This document shows, in pieces, positions 44,458-56,389 of a stretch of 64,000 nucleotides of DNA (position 1 is its first letter; the number at the start of each line of letters is the position of its first letter). The notes under the pieces are model-generated. The model saw only the letters and a program-made list of their open reading frames with translations, ran no database searches and was not told the DNA's origin. Both the position numbers and the translations under genes were made by a program. This stretch comes from Escarpia spicata (lineage: Eukaryota > Annelida > Polychaeta > Sabellida > Siboglinidae), in contig OZ023213.1 in the NCBI GenBank assembly GCA_963995525.1, positions 51,517,856 to 51,581,855 on the forward strand. The letters run 5' to 3'.

Positions 44458-44634
44458 TTTTCCTATCGATTTGGAATATGTAACAATAAATAAATAAACA
44501 GTTTCTACTTTGATTATATGTTGTTTGTTGAGTTATTGAGACGATCTTTTCCTATCGATTTGGAATATGTAACAATACATAAATAAACAGTTTCTACTTT
44601 GATTATATGTTGTTTGTTGAGTTATTGAGACGAT
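44458..44634 (+). repeat. 88-bp tandem duplication carrying polyadenylation signals
   Basis: The unit starting TTTTCCTATCGATTTGG and containing ATAAATAAACAG occurs twice. The first copy has AATAAATAAATAAA about 50 bp after the LxCxE gene stop, a fitting poly(A) signal. Confidence 0.9.
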
Positions 44635-44680
44635 TAGAGACACTTCTCATCACTAGAGGCGCTTAGGTCAACAAATGATG

Positions 44681-44810
44681 ACATTCGCTAGATGGCGCTA
44701 TGGAGTAACGGAACAGGAAGTCATAGAAAATAGCCTTAGGTCATCAGAAAATGACCATGGGAGCACATACCCCTCCCTGATTACGTATTGTAAACCACCC
44801 ATATACTACT
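44681..44810 (-). repeat. Right terminal inverted repeat, 130 bp
   Basis: The exact reverse complement of 28035-28164, ending CCATATACTACT. Confidence 0.97.
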
Positions 44811-44816
44811 TTCCGA
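44811..44816. other. 6-bp target site duplication, right (TTCCGA)
   Basis: TTCCGA directly follows the element and matches 28029-28034. Confidence 0.97.
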
Positions 44817-46942
44817 CTATATGACTATCATTTTCCTGCAAAAACTGTTAGATATATTAAGTACAAATACAACAAATCAAACTGGATAACCATTGGAATA
44901 ATCAACTCAATAAAACATAAAGACAAACTGTATCGCAAATTAAAACAGACTGCGCAAAATGACATACCTTACAATGTGTCATTGATAAATCTTCCCGTTT
45001 ATAAAAATATCTTAAATAGAGCTATCAGAGAAGCGAAACGTATTCACTACATAAACCTATTCAATCAATATAAATCTAGCATAAGGCAAACTTGGGATAC
45101 CATTAAACAACTCTTAAATAAAAACCATAAGCAATTTGACTTTCCTAATTTGTTTTATATAAACCGAGTACATATCTCGGACAAAAGGGAAATTGCGCAT
45201 AAAATTAATGAATTTTTTGTAAATATTGGCAATAAACTGGCAGAAAAAATATCCTTTAATAGACAACGTAGGGCATTTACCAGCTATCTAAAGGACAAAT
45301 CTCCGTTCACTGTTATATTCAAACATGTTACAGGAAAAGATATATTGTCAGTTGTAAAGGACTATTCGACCTAAAAAATAGTGCAGGACATGAATCAATC
45401 GTCATAAATTTGATAAAGAAAATCAGCCCGCTAATTGCCAAGCCTTTGTCTCTCATAATTAACCAATCGCTCACCACAGGAATTTTCCCACATAAACTAA
45501 AAATTGCAAAAGTTATTCCTCTGTATAAGAAAAACGATAAAACGATGCTAGATAATTACACGTCAATCTCGTTGCTGCAGTCTATCTCCAAAGTCTTCGA
45601 CAGAATTGTGTATAACCAACTATATGAGTATTTACCTACAAATGATATATTATTTAAAAGTCAGTACAGTTTTAGAAAAGCACATTATACGGAGATGGCT
45701 ACACTGGAAATGACAGACACTCTTTTACAAAGCTTAGACAAGGGTAATATTCCTATGTCCATTTTTGTAGACCCCTCAAAAGCATTTGATACACTAGACC
45801 AATCTATTTTATTTAAAAAACTTGAACACTGCGGCATAAACAAGACACCGTTACACTGGCTAATCAGTTATCTTACAAATAGGCTCCAATTTGTACAATT
45901 CGGTGATGTAATATCCAATAAATTACCCATCTCTACAGGTGTCCCTCGGGGTTCCATATTGGGACCATTGTTATTTATCTTATATATAAATGATATTCAT
46001 CACGCTAGTGATACATTTAATGCGATATTATACGCCGATGACACTACCCTAATTGGTCCACTCTGTTCTTTCCAATCTACTTCAGATGTGTTTGATAACA
46101 TTACTTTAAGCATCAACATAAATAAGGAATTTGAAAAAATAAGTGAATGGTTATCATCAGTAAAGAAACTGTCTCTTAATGCTATCAAGACTAAATATAT
46201 GTTGATTCATTTTCTACAACGCAGCACCGCGCGTATCGAATTAACGCTAACAATAGATGACCATCACATTGATCGTGTTCAAGAACTTAACTTCTTAGGC
46301 ACAACTATCCATGAAACATTAGATTGCACAGCTCACATTGATAAAATTGCCATCAAAATATCACGAATTCTTGGTATATTAAATAAGTTAAAGCACTTCT
46401 TACCTACATGTGCTCTAAAGATAATGTACAATTCCTTAATTGCGCCACACTTCAATTACAGTATTTTATTGTGTGGCTTTAATTCAAACAGAATTTTGAA
46501 ATTGCAGAAAAAGGCGATGAGAACTATAACCCACAGTGAATATAATTCCCACACAGAACCTCTAATGAAATCACTAAACTTATTGAAGGTCGACGTAATT
46601 TTCACGCAAAAATGTCTTATATTTTATCACAAATTTGTGAACAGTATCGTTCCTTCTTACTGTAAATCATTTTGTTCACTAAATACCACATACTATGGCC
46701 ATCACACTAGGCAAAGTCATTACATCTTTATTCCGTACAGCCGTACCTACCGAGCCAGAAAGTGTAAAAGATACTACCTGCCGACTCTACTCAGAAACAT
46801 GCCACCTAGAATTACGGAAAAAGTCAATATTCGTAGTCTTCACGGTTTCTCTTTATATCTGAAGAAATATATCTTGGATCAATACCAAGAGACTTGCACA
46901 ATTACAAATTGGTTTATATGTAGGCAAAACAATAATTTGTAA
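44817..46942 (+). pseudogene. LINE ORF2 reverse transcriptase part, continuation past the Polinton
   Basis: The frame entering the Polinton at 28034 resumes at 44817 and runs to 45374, then changes frame to 45410-46942. The reverse transcriptase motifs are good: VDPSKAFDTLD (A), STGVPRGSILGPLLF (B) and YADDTT (C), with a C-terminal domain of ANTHER/Crack/L2-like type (HFNYSILLCG, KLQKKAMRTI). One frameshift near 45375-45410 separates finger and palm. This fixes that the Polinton landed inside an already inserted LINE. Confidence 0.9.
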
Positions 46943-47759
46943 TTTTTGAAAGTGAATACTTTTTATTATAAAATAAACTGCCTACATGCTTGTATTTGCA
47001 TAAATTGATTCGAAATCACAAATATTTCTTAATCGTATCCTAATATGCTGATTTCCAAGTGTATTCCCGAACCAGACCAGCCCTGGTTATGAAGATCTAA
47101 CCTGCCTCCGCTTATACTAACCTTTTACTATTTGTGTCGTGTCTCGTCTTTCATAATGTACGAAGCAATTGCGACTAAAAGCAAACTATATTTTAGTCTA
47201 AACCGAGCATGGTATTCTGTTCTCCAAAGTGCTTTTCTATGAAATGAAACAGCCATTGATAAATCACATGTAGGCTCATAATTATTGTGCTGGATTATGG
47301 CGACCCTGTGTATATTCTACCAAATCACTTCATATTTTTACGGTGTGCACCACAGTGGGAGAATACGGATATGAATGACATAAAAGTAGTCTACTGAATA
47401 ATCATTTACTATGTTTAATTGACTAATTGCAGTAAATATTCTTTTCCCGTGGGTGGCTCTCCCGCTAGCGGCTTTTGAGCCTTAGTGAGAGTCTCCCGAC
47501 ATAGACTAACTATTGTAAAAATGTGTGTTGCATTGTGTGCTTTCGTTTGTTTATTGTCGAATAAATTGTTCCAATTCCAATTCCAATATAAAAACGAACT
47601 ACTACATAACTAAGAACTATTCTACATATTTACCAAGTTCCGTTCTTTTATTACCTATTTCACAATAAGTTGTATATTTTTTTAAACTATGACACCCACT
47701 ACTAACAGTATAATGTAGTTCAAATTTCAAGCAAAGTCCATGTACATATATAACTAACC

Positions 47760-47790
<31 letters not shown>

Positions 47791-47930
47791 TATAAAGTAA
47801 TATACGCAAAGTCGCGTGGGCGATACTTAAAGAAGTCATTATACTAGCCGACTTACTCGGCGTTGCCCGGGGAAAAACAAACAAACAGAGAAACCATAAT
47901 GTTTTATATAATATATCGATACCATAAGAG
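46943..47930. other. LINE 3' region and AT-rich DNA
   Basis: The LINE 3' untranslated region ends somewhere before 47,600. A (TA)n microsatellite is at 47758-47795. No gene seen. Confidence 0.5.
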
Positions 47931-47941
47931 GTGCACTGCAC

Positions 47942-48355
47942 CAAACCATTGGAGCATTGCGACCAGGGCGTTATCACATCAAACCCCGGGGTAATGGTCG
48001 GAATGCACCTCTGCCACTTTGGTGGGGCATTGCGACCACCCCATTGGAGCATTGCGACCAGGTCGTTATCATATCAAACCCCGGGGTAATGGTCGGAATG
48101 CACCTCTGCCACTTTGGTGGGCTTTGCGAACACCCCATTGGAGCATTGCGACCAGGTCGTTATCATATCAAACCCCGGGGTAATGGTCGGAATGCACCTC
48201 TGCCACTTTGGTGGGGCATTGCGACAACCCCGTTGGAGCATTGCGACCAGGCGGTTGGGGCATTGCGACCACGCGGTCGGAGCATTGCGATTAGGCAGTT
48301 GGTGCATTGCGACTGGTGCATTCAGGCAGAGGTGCATTCCGACCATTACCCCGGG
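47942..48355. repeat. Tandem array of about 105 bp with inverted end, seeded by LINE sequence
   Basis: Three main units contain GAGCATTGCGACCAGG, AAACCCCGGGGTAATGGTCGG and TGCACCTCTGCCACTTTGG, followed by degenerate GCATTGCGACCA repeats. At 48328-48358 the CCCCGGGG block returns in inverted orientation as the natural continuation of a LINE endonuclease frame. Confidence 0.88.
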
Positions 48356-48853
48356 GTTTGCTGTAAGTACAAGGTCAAGGATGTTTCCAGAGTCTAGTCG
48401 GGTCGGTTCATTTACCATATTTGTTAAACCATATTCACTGACTATTTCAAGTAGTTTGTTGTGTTTTGTTGCTGTGTATTGGTTCGTTGTACAGAAGTTT
48501 TCCCAGTTGATGTCTGGTAGGTTTAGGTCCCCGGCGATTATAACTGATGGAGGAAGTTTGCAGCCACGGTAAAGGATAGCCAGGGATTCATGTAGGGCTT
48601 CCAGGGATGTTGTATGATCATTTGGGGGTATGTAGTAGGATGCCAAATAGATGGCTTTGTTATGGAAGAAGTGTATTTTAGTCCAGACTATTTCACATGT
48701 AGTATTCAGTTTATCTTGGGGGTCTGCAATTATGTCATTTCTCAGTGCTATTAGAACACCACCTCCATGAGTGTTGCGGACCTTTCTGATTGCTTCATAG
48801 TTTGTGGGGAGAAAAGAATATGTGGGGATGCTTGAATCAAGTTTGGTTTCCAC
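48350..48853 (-). pseudogene. LINE endonuclease fragment
   Basis: The minus-strand frame reads THGGGVLIALRNDI, YYIPPNDHTTSLE, VIIAGDLNLPDINWENF and DSGNILDLVLT, an EEP-type LINE endonuclease. It then runs into the tandem array, where the downstream reverse transcriptase is missing. Confidence 0.8.
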
Positions 48854-48859
48854 TAGGAA

Positions 48860-49840
48860 GAGTATGTCAAAGTTTGTTGAATTTAATATCAGTGATTTTT
48901 ATAAGACAAATGTTCAACAGAATGTATTTACAACAAATTCATTTAACACACCAACACATTCTGCCTTGAAATGTTATTACAAAACATTTGGATGGGGTTT
49001 AGCGACAATTCCAGACTTTTCTGCCCGGTGACGTTAATCAAAGTGCTATATTATCGCTTACGCGAATTGATTGCCGTTAACTTTTGCTAGTAGTCGGCTT
49101 TCTTCTAGTCTTCAATGTGTCACGTAGTTCTAGATTATTTCCAGCATATCTATGCCTTTGTTCACGCGGCCGTGATACTAATCAAAGTAAGACCAAGTAA
49201 AATAATAATAATAACCGTCATATTCCCGGTGGAAGGCAGGCATTCCTCAAAGCCAGAGCCGAGGCTAAGTCTGTCTGAGGTTCAGTTCCTGCCGACACCA
49301 TTCCAAAACTAGAAAGTTAACTAACTAACTAACGTATATAACGTGAGATCCTGTAATAGGAAATAGTACAAGATTGTCATGTATGTACTAGATACTCAAA
49401 ACTAACCTTCATGTGATCTGACTTCATTTGGCAGCGCGCTCGACGGAGAATGTGCGGCGTTTCGACGGCTGTGGTCTGTAACTAAATATCGTCGGCATTG
49501 CTCCAAGCTTCAAAACCCGACGTCGCCGACGTTTCGACGGGTCTTGTCCCATTAATTGATGAAATACATCCACTTCGAAACACGTTTCTTCAAATTGAGC
49601 CGAGCAGAATGAACTTTACAGCGTATGCCGTAACATGTGTACATGTGTTGACAACATTGCTTACGTCATGGGAACACTATGATAAAAATAATGCTTCTCG
49701 TTTATTGGTTGCTTTTGGTCATGCCGCCGCGTCGTCAGTAAAATGGCAGCCTTCGTGTTATCGAAGATTTCATTAGAACTTTCACTTTTAGGTAATATTA
49801 CCAGTAAACCACTAACGTTAAAAATGTGGTTATAGTTCGA
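48860..49840. other. No gene recognised
   Basis: Mixed sequence with small open frames of no recognisable family. Confidence 0.45.
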
Positions 49841-49845
49841 AATAG

Positions 49846-51146
49846 TTAGTTTGCAATAACTCTGTTAGTTGCATCACACCAGACAGTTCCCATATATTTC
49901 CCTTTAAGTTTTAAATGGTTTTTAGTCAACCGTACAGCCACTTCCGCAACACACAGTTCCACCTTAGCCAGTGCCGCCACAATTGATTCATCTCGTTCAA
50001 CCGTGAGGTAGATTTGAATGTCATCAGCATAACAGTGATGCTCCATGCCGTGTTTAGCAACAATATCTCCGATAGGTTTGATGTACATGCAATACAAAGT
50101 AGGGCCCAACACCGACCCTTGGGGGACGCCACACGCCAAGATTGACTCAACCGACTCGGCACTTCCCACTACCACTTTCTGATACCGTTCGCTAATGTAT
50201 GATTTCAGCCACGCAAGCACCTTATCGGTGATACCGAATGTGTGATGAAGTCGTGTCATCAGCAACTCATTGTCGACTGTGTAAAACGCGGACGATAAAT
50301 CAAGCATCACGAGAATTGTTGTACATTTCCTATCCAGTGTCGCAGCAATGTCATTCTTGACACGGAGTAGCGCTGTTTCTGTCGAATGTCCACGACGGTA
50401 TGCAGACTGAAAAGGGTCGTGCAGAGCATGTTCATCAACGTGCGTGCAAATTTGTTTTGCAACGACTTTTTCAACTAATTTCGATACAAATGGCAAGTTT
50501 GACACTGGCCGGTAGTCGCTCAAAATGTCTTTATCCAGCTTAGGTTTTTTTTCAGGAGTGGTTTAATGATTGCATGCTTGAAGTCAGCAGGTACATTTGA
50601 TGAGATAAGAGACGCGTTTATCGTAGCGGTGATTAATGGAACTAACTCATGCGAACATTTCTTTAGCAGCCACGTCGGTACTGAATCTAATTTACACGAC
50701 TTAACCGGAACGGATGCAACTAATCGTTCAACGTCCGATTCAGTGACTGTCTCAAAGCAGACTAGTGGGACACCATTGAATGTTGCATCGTTACTCATAG
50801 AAGCCATTGTAATTTCCGAACGATCCTCACCGCAGTCGACAGTGTTTTTTCTGATGTTAGAAACTTTCTCAATAAAGTGATCACCAAAGCGTTGCGCCAT
50901 GTCCACCGGACACACATACGATGGCATTGTCGTTAGGCCACTATTGCCCATGAGGTTTCTTGTGATACAAAATAGTTGTTTTTGGTCAGTTTTGCAGTTG
51001 TTGGCGATGCATGTAGTAATTTTCCTCTGTTTTAACCAGCATGTTGTTGAAGACCACGCATTGAGCTCGATACGCCTGCCGATGTACCTCAAGACGAGTT
51101 TGCAGCCATTTGCGCTCATCTCGCCGTCGACGCTGTTTCTCGTCAA
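49846..51146 (-). pseudogene. LINE reverse transcriptase, active site mutated
   Basis: The frames 50520-51146 and 49846-50523 give KSCKLDSVPTWLLK, YRPVSNLPFVSKLVEK, FQSAYRRGHSTETALL, ACGVPQGSVLGP and YADDIQIY. Motif A reads SSAFYTVD instead of AFDTVD, so the first catalytic Asp is Tyr. Confidence 0.85.
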
Positions 51147-51177
51147 GAAGCTCGTCAGTGTACCACGGAAAGTCCGG

Positions 51178-51966
51178 TCACAATGTTATGGTCGTCTTCC
51201 GCAGTGGGGTATGTTTGTCAACAAGCCGACATAAACCATTGTTATATGTGGCAACCATGTCACTAACGGATGCCTTACTGTTTATGTCAAGTAGAAAAGA
51301 GGTAATGTCACGTTTGAAATCAGGAAGACGTATATGACGCAATCGCCGAAAAACTATCTCTTTACGCATTCGAGCAGGCTTTGTGGCATTTACACAGAAC
51401 GTGATGGCTATGTGATCACCGGGTGGATTTCCATGTGTGTCGCATAAGCACTGGTTATACACACTCGGTCGTGTAGTAACTATTGCACTGTTCTTTCGAA
51501 CGATAACTACATCCAGGAGGTGACCTTTATTGTGCTTGGCATCTGTAATTATTTGGTTCATGCCCCGGTCAGCGAGAGTCTCAGAACAACGCCGTGCGTC
51601 AAGATCTGATATAATGTCTAGATGGAAGTTCATATCGCCGGTAATAAAGGTGTCATGTGGGTCCAGCATCACGGTGTCCAAGTATGCTGACCATTGCTCG
51701 AAGAAAACAGACGTTGTAAAGCCGTTTCGTTTAGACGATGGCGGGCGATATATAATACCCAATTTGAACTTGGCGCCACGTGTCGTAATATAATAGTCGG
51801 CATGTTCAAAATGGGTGAATTTAGGCCTATTATGACTTAATGACACATTCTCAACTTTCATGCCGGATTTATACATTAAGCCCACTCCACCGCCGCGCCT
51901 CTGGTTTTGGCGCGGCATCGAACTTGTAGCGAGAGGTATTTTGAAATGTATAGCCAGATGGCACAA
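51178..51966 (-). pseudogene. LINE endonuclease domain
   Basis: Motifs are RRGGGVGLMYK, KLGIIYRPPSS, TFITGDMNFHLD, LLDVVIVRKNS and PPGDHIAITF, an AP-type endonuclease. The N-terminal strands continue upstream to about 52140 in shifted frames. Confidence 0.82.
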
Positions 51967-52540
51967 GTTCTTTTATCACCTGATTGTCAGTGTCTGTTCC
52001 AAGCCAAGTTTCTGTCAACGATAATACGTCGATGTCCCTGGAAATTACCGGGTCTGCCAGCGACAGAGCTTTATTTTGAACTGATCGAGCGTTGAGACAA
52101 CATATCGTCAGTGGAACGTCACGCGCATGATGTTTAATACAGTGTGAACTTACCAGATGGGCTGCATTATTTGCTTTGGCAACATTTGCAGCTCGTGTAA
52201 CATACTCAAATGGTCAGTAATACGCGTTGGGATCGCGCGAAGTTTGCGCGTGCCCCCTCGTTTGCCACGCAAGGTTGGACGTGTCGCAGACAGTCCCAGA
52301 CGTCTTATTAAGGAATATGTCACATCGGGCAATTGGGGAGTGACACCCCTTAAGCCAGGCCAAAGAGCCCAAATGAAGCACATCGTCGCACAATTACAGT
52401 CTGCCAAATTATGTAACTCACGGGCGTTGTCAGGTCTGCAGGACCTGAAGTCGACCACCAACTTCGTTAACGCCACGGTTGGCTGGCGGTATTCATTCAT
52501 AACATGTACACATCATAGACAACGTACACTGTCTTGACGT

Positions 52541-54130
52541 ATAAAAAGAGTATTGTGAGAATCATTGTAGTTTCACGTAGAAATAATGGTATTTGTGATC
52601 CTCAGTGCAACGTAAATCCATTGAAAAACACGATAATTCCCAGAGAACAATTTGGCCTGCTGCCTGTTAGGCGCTGCCGTAAGGTTGTACTTACGTAGCT
52701 TCTAGAATTATAGTAGGCTGTTATAATAGCAGATGGTTTCTTTAACGAGAGATGACCCACATTTTTGTAGCTAATCCATTAAATTAACATACAGGATTAC
52801 TTGAACCTATATATGCTTGTAATACTCAATAGTTCGAAGCAATAAACAATTAAACATTGATCCACAAAGGTTCGCATCGCTTGTCACATACAATACCCAT
52901 TCTCAGTTCACTCTTCAAGGTAACACATTTTTTATTTCTTCGACATCATTCAACTCGACATTAACTTATACTAGACTAGCTTGTAAAGTACAATATGAAC
53001 ATACGCTGTATGTTCATAATAATTATGTGCATATAATTAACACTAATTATTGTATTATTCAATACTTCGCAAATAATCATGCACACAATATCATACTCAC
53101 TCCCATAGCCTTATTATAAGTAAAGATATAAAGGATTAAATAAAATAGTTGTAAATATTACAAACAGTTCTTAAATTACGCAAATGAAAAGCCATTGTTA
53201 TGGGAATTGTAATGCTACTGGGTAATTTTAATAACGATACTAAGTAACTAATATCTGAAACACATGTATTCAGATACTGTGAATATCGAATGTATTGATT
53301 GTGTAGGGTAATCCCTACTATAATGTGTTATATTTGATACACTATGACTGTTTTGGACTTGTAGTATATTTTCATTTGTTCTATCCATTGTACCTTTTTA
53401 TCACTTCAAATTCAGGCACATGTGGAGTAAAGTATGTTTTATCGAATAATTTTGTATTCCAAACGAAAGATCAGTGAATAACGTTTCTAGTGTTGTTTGT
53501 TGCTTTACTTGGCTGTAGGTCTGCATGCAGGCAGAATAACCTTTTTGCATTTTAGTGAGCACACGGGACAACTGCATAATATTTTATATTTGATGCCTTA
53601 TGACCTTGTATGGGTTACTGGATGGTGAAACCTACTGTATATATTAACTCATTCAATAAATTGTAAATAGTAATGATCAAAATACTGCAATATTCATGCA
53701 TTTGTCTTTGGCTTTGGTGTGATAATGTTCAGTTTTAACTTCAAAAGAAACAAATGAATCGCGAAAATATAATTTAAGTAATATGAATGCAAATAAATGC
53801 TTATTTTAGTAAATGTAATAATAACAATGATAACTATGTCTGTTCAAGGTAAAATATACTTTATATCGACTGTAGCAGTGTAGTTGATCATCGTCAAGAC
53901 AATGACCTTTTTCGGCTGTCAGCACTCTCGTTCTAATACGAATTTTCTAATTAGATTCTAGCGATTGTGTATTTCGACTTACCTTATGTATTTGTCAATG
54001 CAACATGTACAAACAAGTTTTGAATGTGTTAGTACTGTTACGATTCGCAGTCAAGCCTGAATTTATGCACCCACGATCGCGTATACACGGCTGAAAAACA
54101 ACAAATAACAGTTTGATTTAGGTAAGTTCG
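52541..54130. other. No gene recognised
   Basis: AT-rich sequence without recognisable coding, RNA genes or element ends. Confidence 0.5.
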
Positions 54131-54339
54131 CGCAACAGATGTTCGCGCGATTGCCGCGTGCGCTTGTTTACTTGTTAGCAACCAATCACAGCGCAGATAG
54201 CATTGCTACCACAGCGCTAACAACATTTGTAAGTGACAAGGCGAAGTCGCTTTCGGACGTTCCGGGAAATTACCACATTTCACGGACTGCGAAATGTGTC
54301 TTTGTATATACCATCTTTTCCTTCTTTGTATTGAAATTT

Positions 54340-54780
54340 GCGAACGAAAAAGGAAAAAGAAAACAATGTTCGTTTTTCGTTTTCATATTTGAAGTACGAA
54401 AAACGAAAAATGAATACCATCTACTATTCGCGGTATTTCTAATACATGTTAGAAAAACTAAATAACGATAAAACAAACCGTTTTTCGTTTTCACTGCATC
54501 AGAACGGAAAACGAAATACGACTACAGCGCAATCACGAGACCTACCGTTATTTGCTAAACCGTTTGAAAAATACATAATGAAAATACGAAAACGAGTTTC
54601 TTCCTATTTTCGCTTAGTAATGTTCAAATGGGTAAACGGTAAAACAGCAATGAAACCGTTTTCCCATTTTGTCTTTTTTGAAAAATGAAAATAGGTAAAC
54701 GATAAAACGGTATATCAACCGTTTTCCTATTTCTGTTTTATTCACCACAAAAACGAAAAACGGAAAACGAAGTGTTGTGC
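54340..54780. repeat. Degenerate inverted AAACGAAAA/TTTTCGTTT repeats
   Basis: Many copies of CGAAAAACGAAAA, CCGTTTTTCGTTTTC and GGTAAACGGTAAAACGG occur in both orientations, so the region can fold extensively. Short ORFs across it are repeat artefacts. Confidence 0.75.
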
Positions 54781-55439
54781 TATTACGCATGCGCTATGGA
54801 AGTGAGCGTTTCGCAACAGTGACAACTTACTCGTAATCCTAAGACACCGGACACGGCGAAAATGGCCTCGCCGCAGGGAGCTTGGACTGGCTACTATAAC
54901 AATGTAACCCTTGGAATCCACCAGTGACAGTGTCATAGCTTTCGTGGATTAACTATATCAAATCAAATCAAATTTATTTATACACCACATATCTCTACAA
55001 AGCAGATTCAGGGGTGTTTACAAACTAAAACATGATGTAAGAATACATTACTTGTCGTTATAATATTACAATACATGTGTTACATATGCTAACTCAACAA
55101 CACATTTTGATTATTATGTGGGCCATATATAGCATTAAGATGTACATGTATGTATTTAAAAATACAATAAATTACGAAAAAGCTTGATTAAAGATAACTG
55201 TTTTCATGTCTCTCCTAAAACGCCCAGAGTCACGTTGGCTTCTTAGCTCTAGTGGAAGAGTAAATATAACACCCATATCCCTCCAGTGAAATTTGTTATG
55301 AATTTATGTGACATGAAATATAGTGAATGTGATCACATGGCCGCTATGGTCTTAGGTCTTAGGTGATTTATTCCAAACAGCCCAAACTTGAGCTAACGCA
55401 GGTGCTTGTTTGTGCGCATGCGTTGAGGGTAGTTTGTTT

Positions 55440-56387
55440 GTTTGTTTATTTTATAGGCACTTTAGGTGATTGGGGTGGTGAAAGGGAGGTTTATGATTGC
55501 TGTTTGAAATGCTATGGGGTTTTCTAGTTCAGTAATTTGTGGTGGGATCATATACCAGATTTGAACTGCTCGGGGATAGAAAGAGAACACTGCTGCATCG
55601 ATGCGGCACCTAGGGGCTACGTAGTGGCCACGGTTTTTTGACTGTGTTAGTAGACCTGGTGAGGGTGTGATGTTGATTATGTTATTTAATATTTTGTGAA
55701 ATGTCATGGCTTGTTTGATAATGCGTCGTCGTTCAAGAGTTGACCATCCAAGCGTGGCTATTAGGTCTGCTGAGTTTGTTTGGCGTCTATGATCATTTCT
55801 GACAAATCTGGCAGCACAGTGTTGTACCCTTTCAAAGTGTTTAATTTGGGTGGTAGTGTGTGGATTCCATATGGGATAAGCATACCCGAGTTTTGGTCTG
55901 ATTAGCATGTTATAGGCTGTTTCTTTTACATCGGGTTTGCATGGTCCGAGGGTTCGTTTGATCATGTCTAGGACTTTTGAAGATTTGGAAGCTATGTCAG
56001 TGATATGGTTTTCCCATGTTAGTTTAGAATATAATTTTACTCCAAGATATGAGTGGCTAGAGTTGGTTGAGTGTGGCACGCCAAAGAGTGAATATTAATG
56101 TAGTCTGGGATTGGTTTTGTTTGTTATTGAGAGATGCACACATTTATATATGTTATATTCCATTTGCCATTTGTCAGACGATGTCTGGAGTTTGATCAGG
56201 TCGGATTGGAAAATTTCGTGGTCGGTTTCGGATGTGATTTTGCGATATATAATGCCGTCGTCTACAAAGAGACGTACGGGAGATTGGACATTGTCGGTTA
56301 TGTCGTTTATGTAGGGTAAAAATAGGACAGGTCCTAGGACTGAGTCCTGTGGTACACCAGATGTAACATATGTTCTGTCCGTCAAGG
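55440..56387 (-). mobile_element. LINE 3' fragment abutting the 63-bp satellite
   Basis: The reverse transcriptase from the GVPQ motif to the C terminus is kept on the minus strand. The 5' side is cut exactly where the 63-bp satellite begins. Confidence 0.8.
55462..56385 (-). pseudogene. LINE reverse transcriptase C-terminal half
   Basis: 56095-56385 reads TSGVPQDSVLGPVLFL and LFVDDGIIY (motif C with Val before DD). 55462-56079 follows in another frame with YLGVKLYSKLTWENHI, YPIWNPHTTTQIKHFERVQ and ATLGWSTLERRR, the thumb and tail of Jockey/CR1-like elements. The upstream part is missing. Confidence 0.83.
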
Positions 56388-56389
56388 CT

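Larger units (their letters stand above)
28035..44810. mobile_element. Complete Polinton/Maverick element, 16.8 kb
   Basis: The element is bounded by identical 130-bp inverted repeats that begin AG, with a 6-bp TTCCGA duplication outside. It encodes the full Polinton core: protein-primed family B polymerase, retroviral-type integrase, FtsK/A32-type ATPase, adenain-type protease, and major and minor jelly-roll capsid proteins, plus accessory genes. Core genes run on the minus strand in one dense block. The right arm holds an RPA-like gene and a divergently transcribed spliced gene. Perfect termini and mostly open frames point to a recent insertion. Such elements are transposons that probably also form virions. 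Confidence 0.98.
49846..52140 (-). mobile_element. CR1/L2-superclade LINE, degraded
   Basis: Minus-strand endonuclease (51178-51966 and further 5' in other frames), linker (50520-51146) and reverse transcriptase (49846-50523) lie in order. The reverse transcriptase lacks its C terminus. A short Arg-rich frame at 52150-52500 (RGKRGGTRKLRAIP) is probably the N-terminal leader of the same element. Confidence 0.82.

Noticed and set aside
49498..49776. 92-codon plus-strand ORF
   Set aside because: No family features. It lies between LINE relics and is probably a chance frame.
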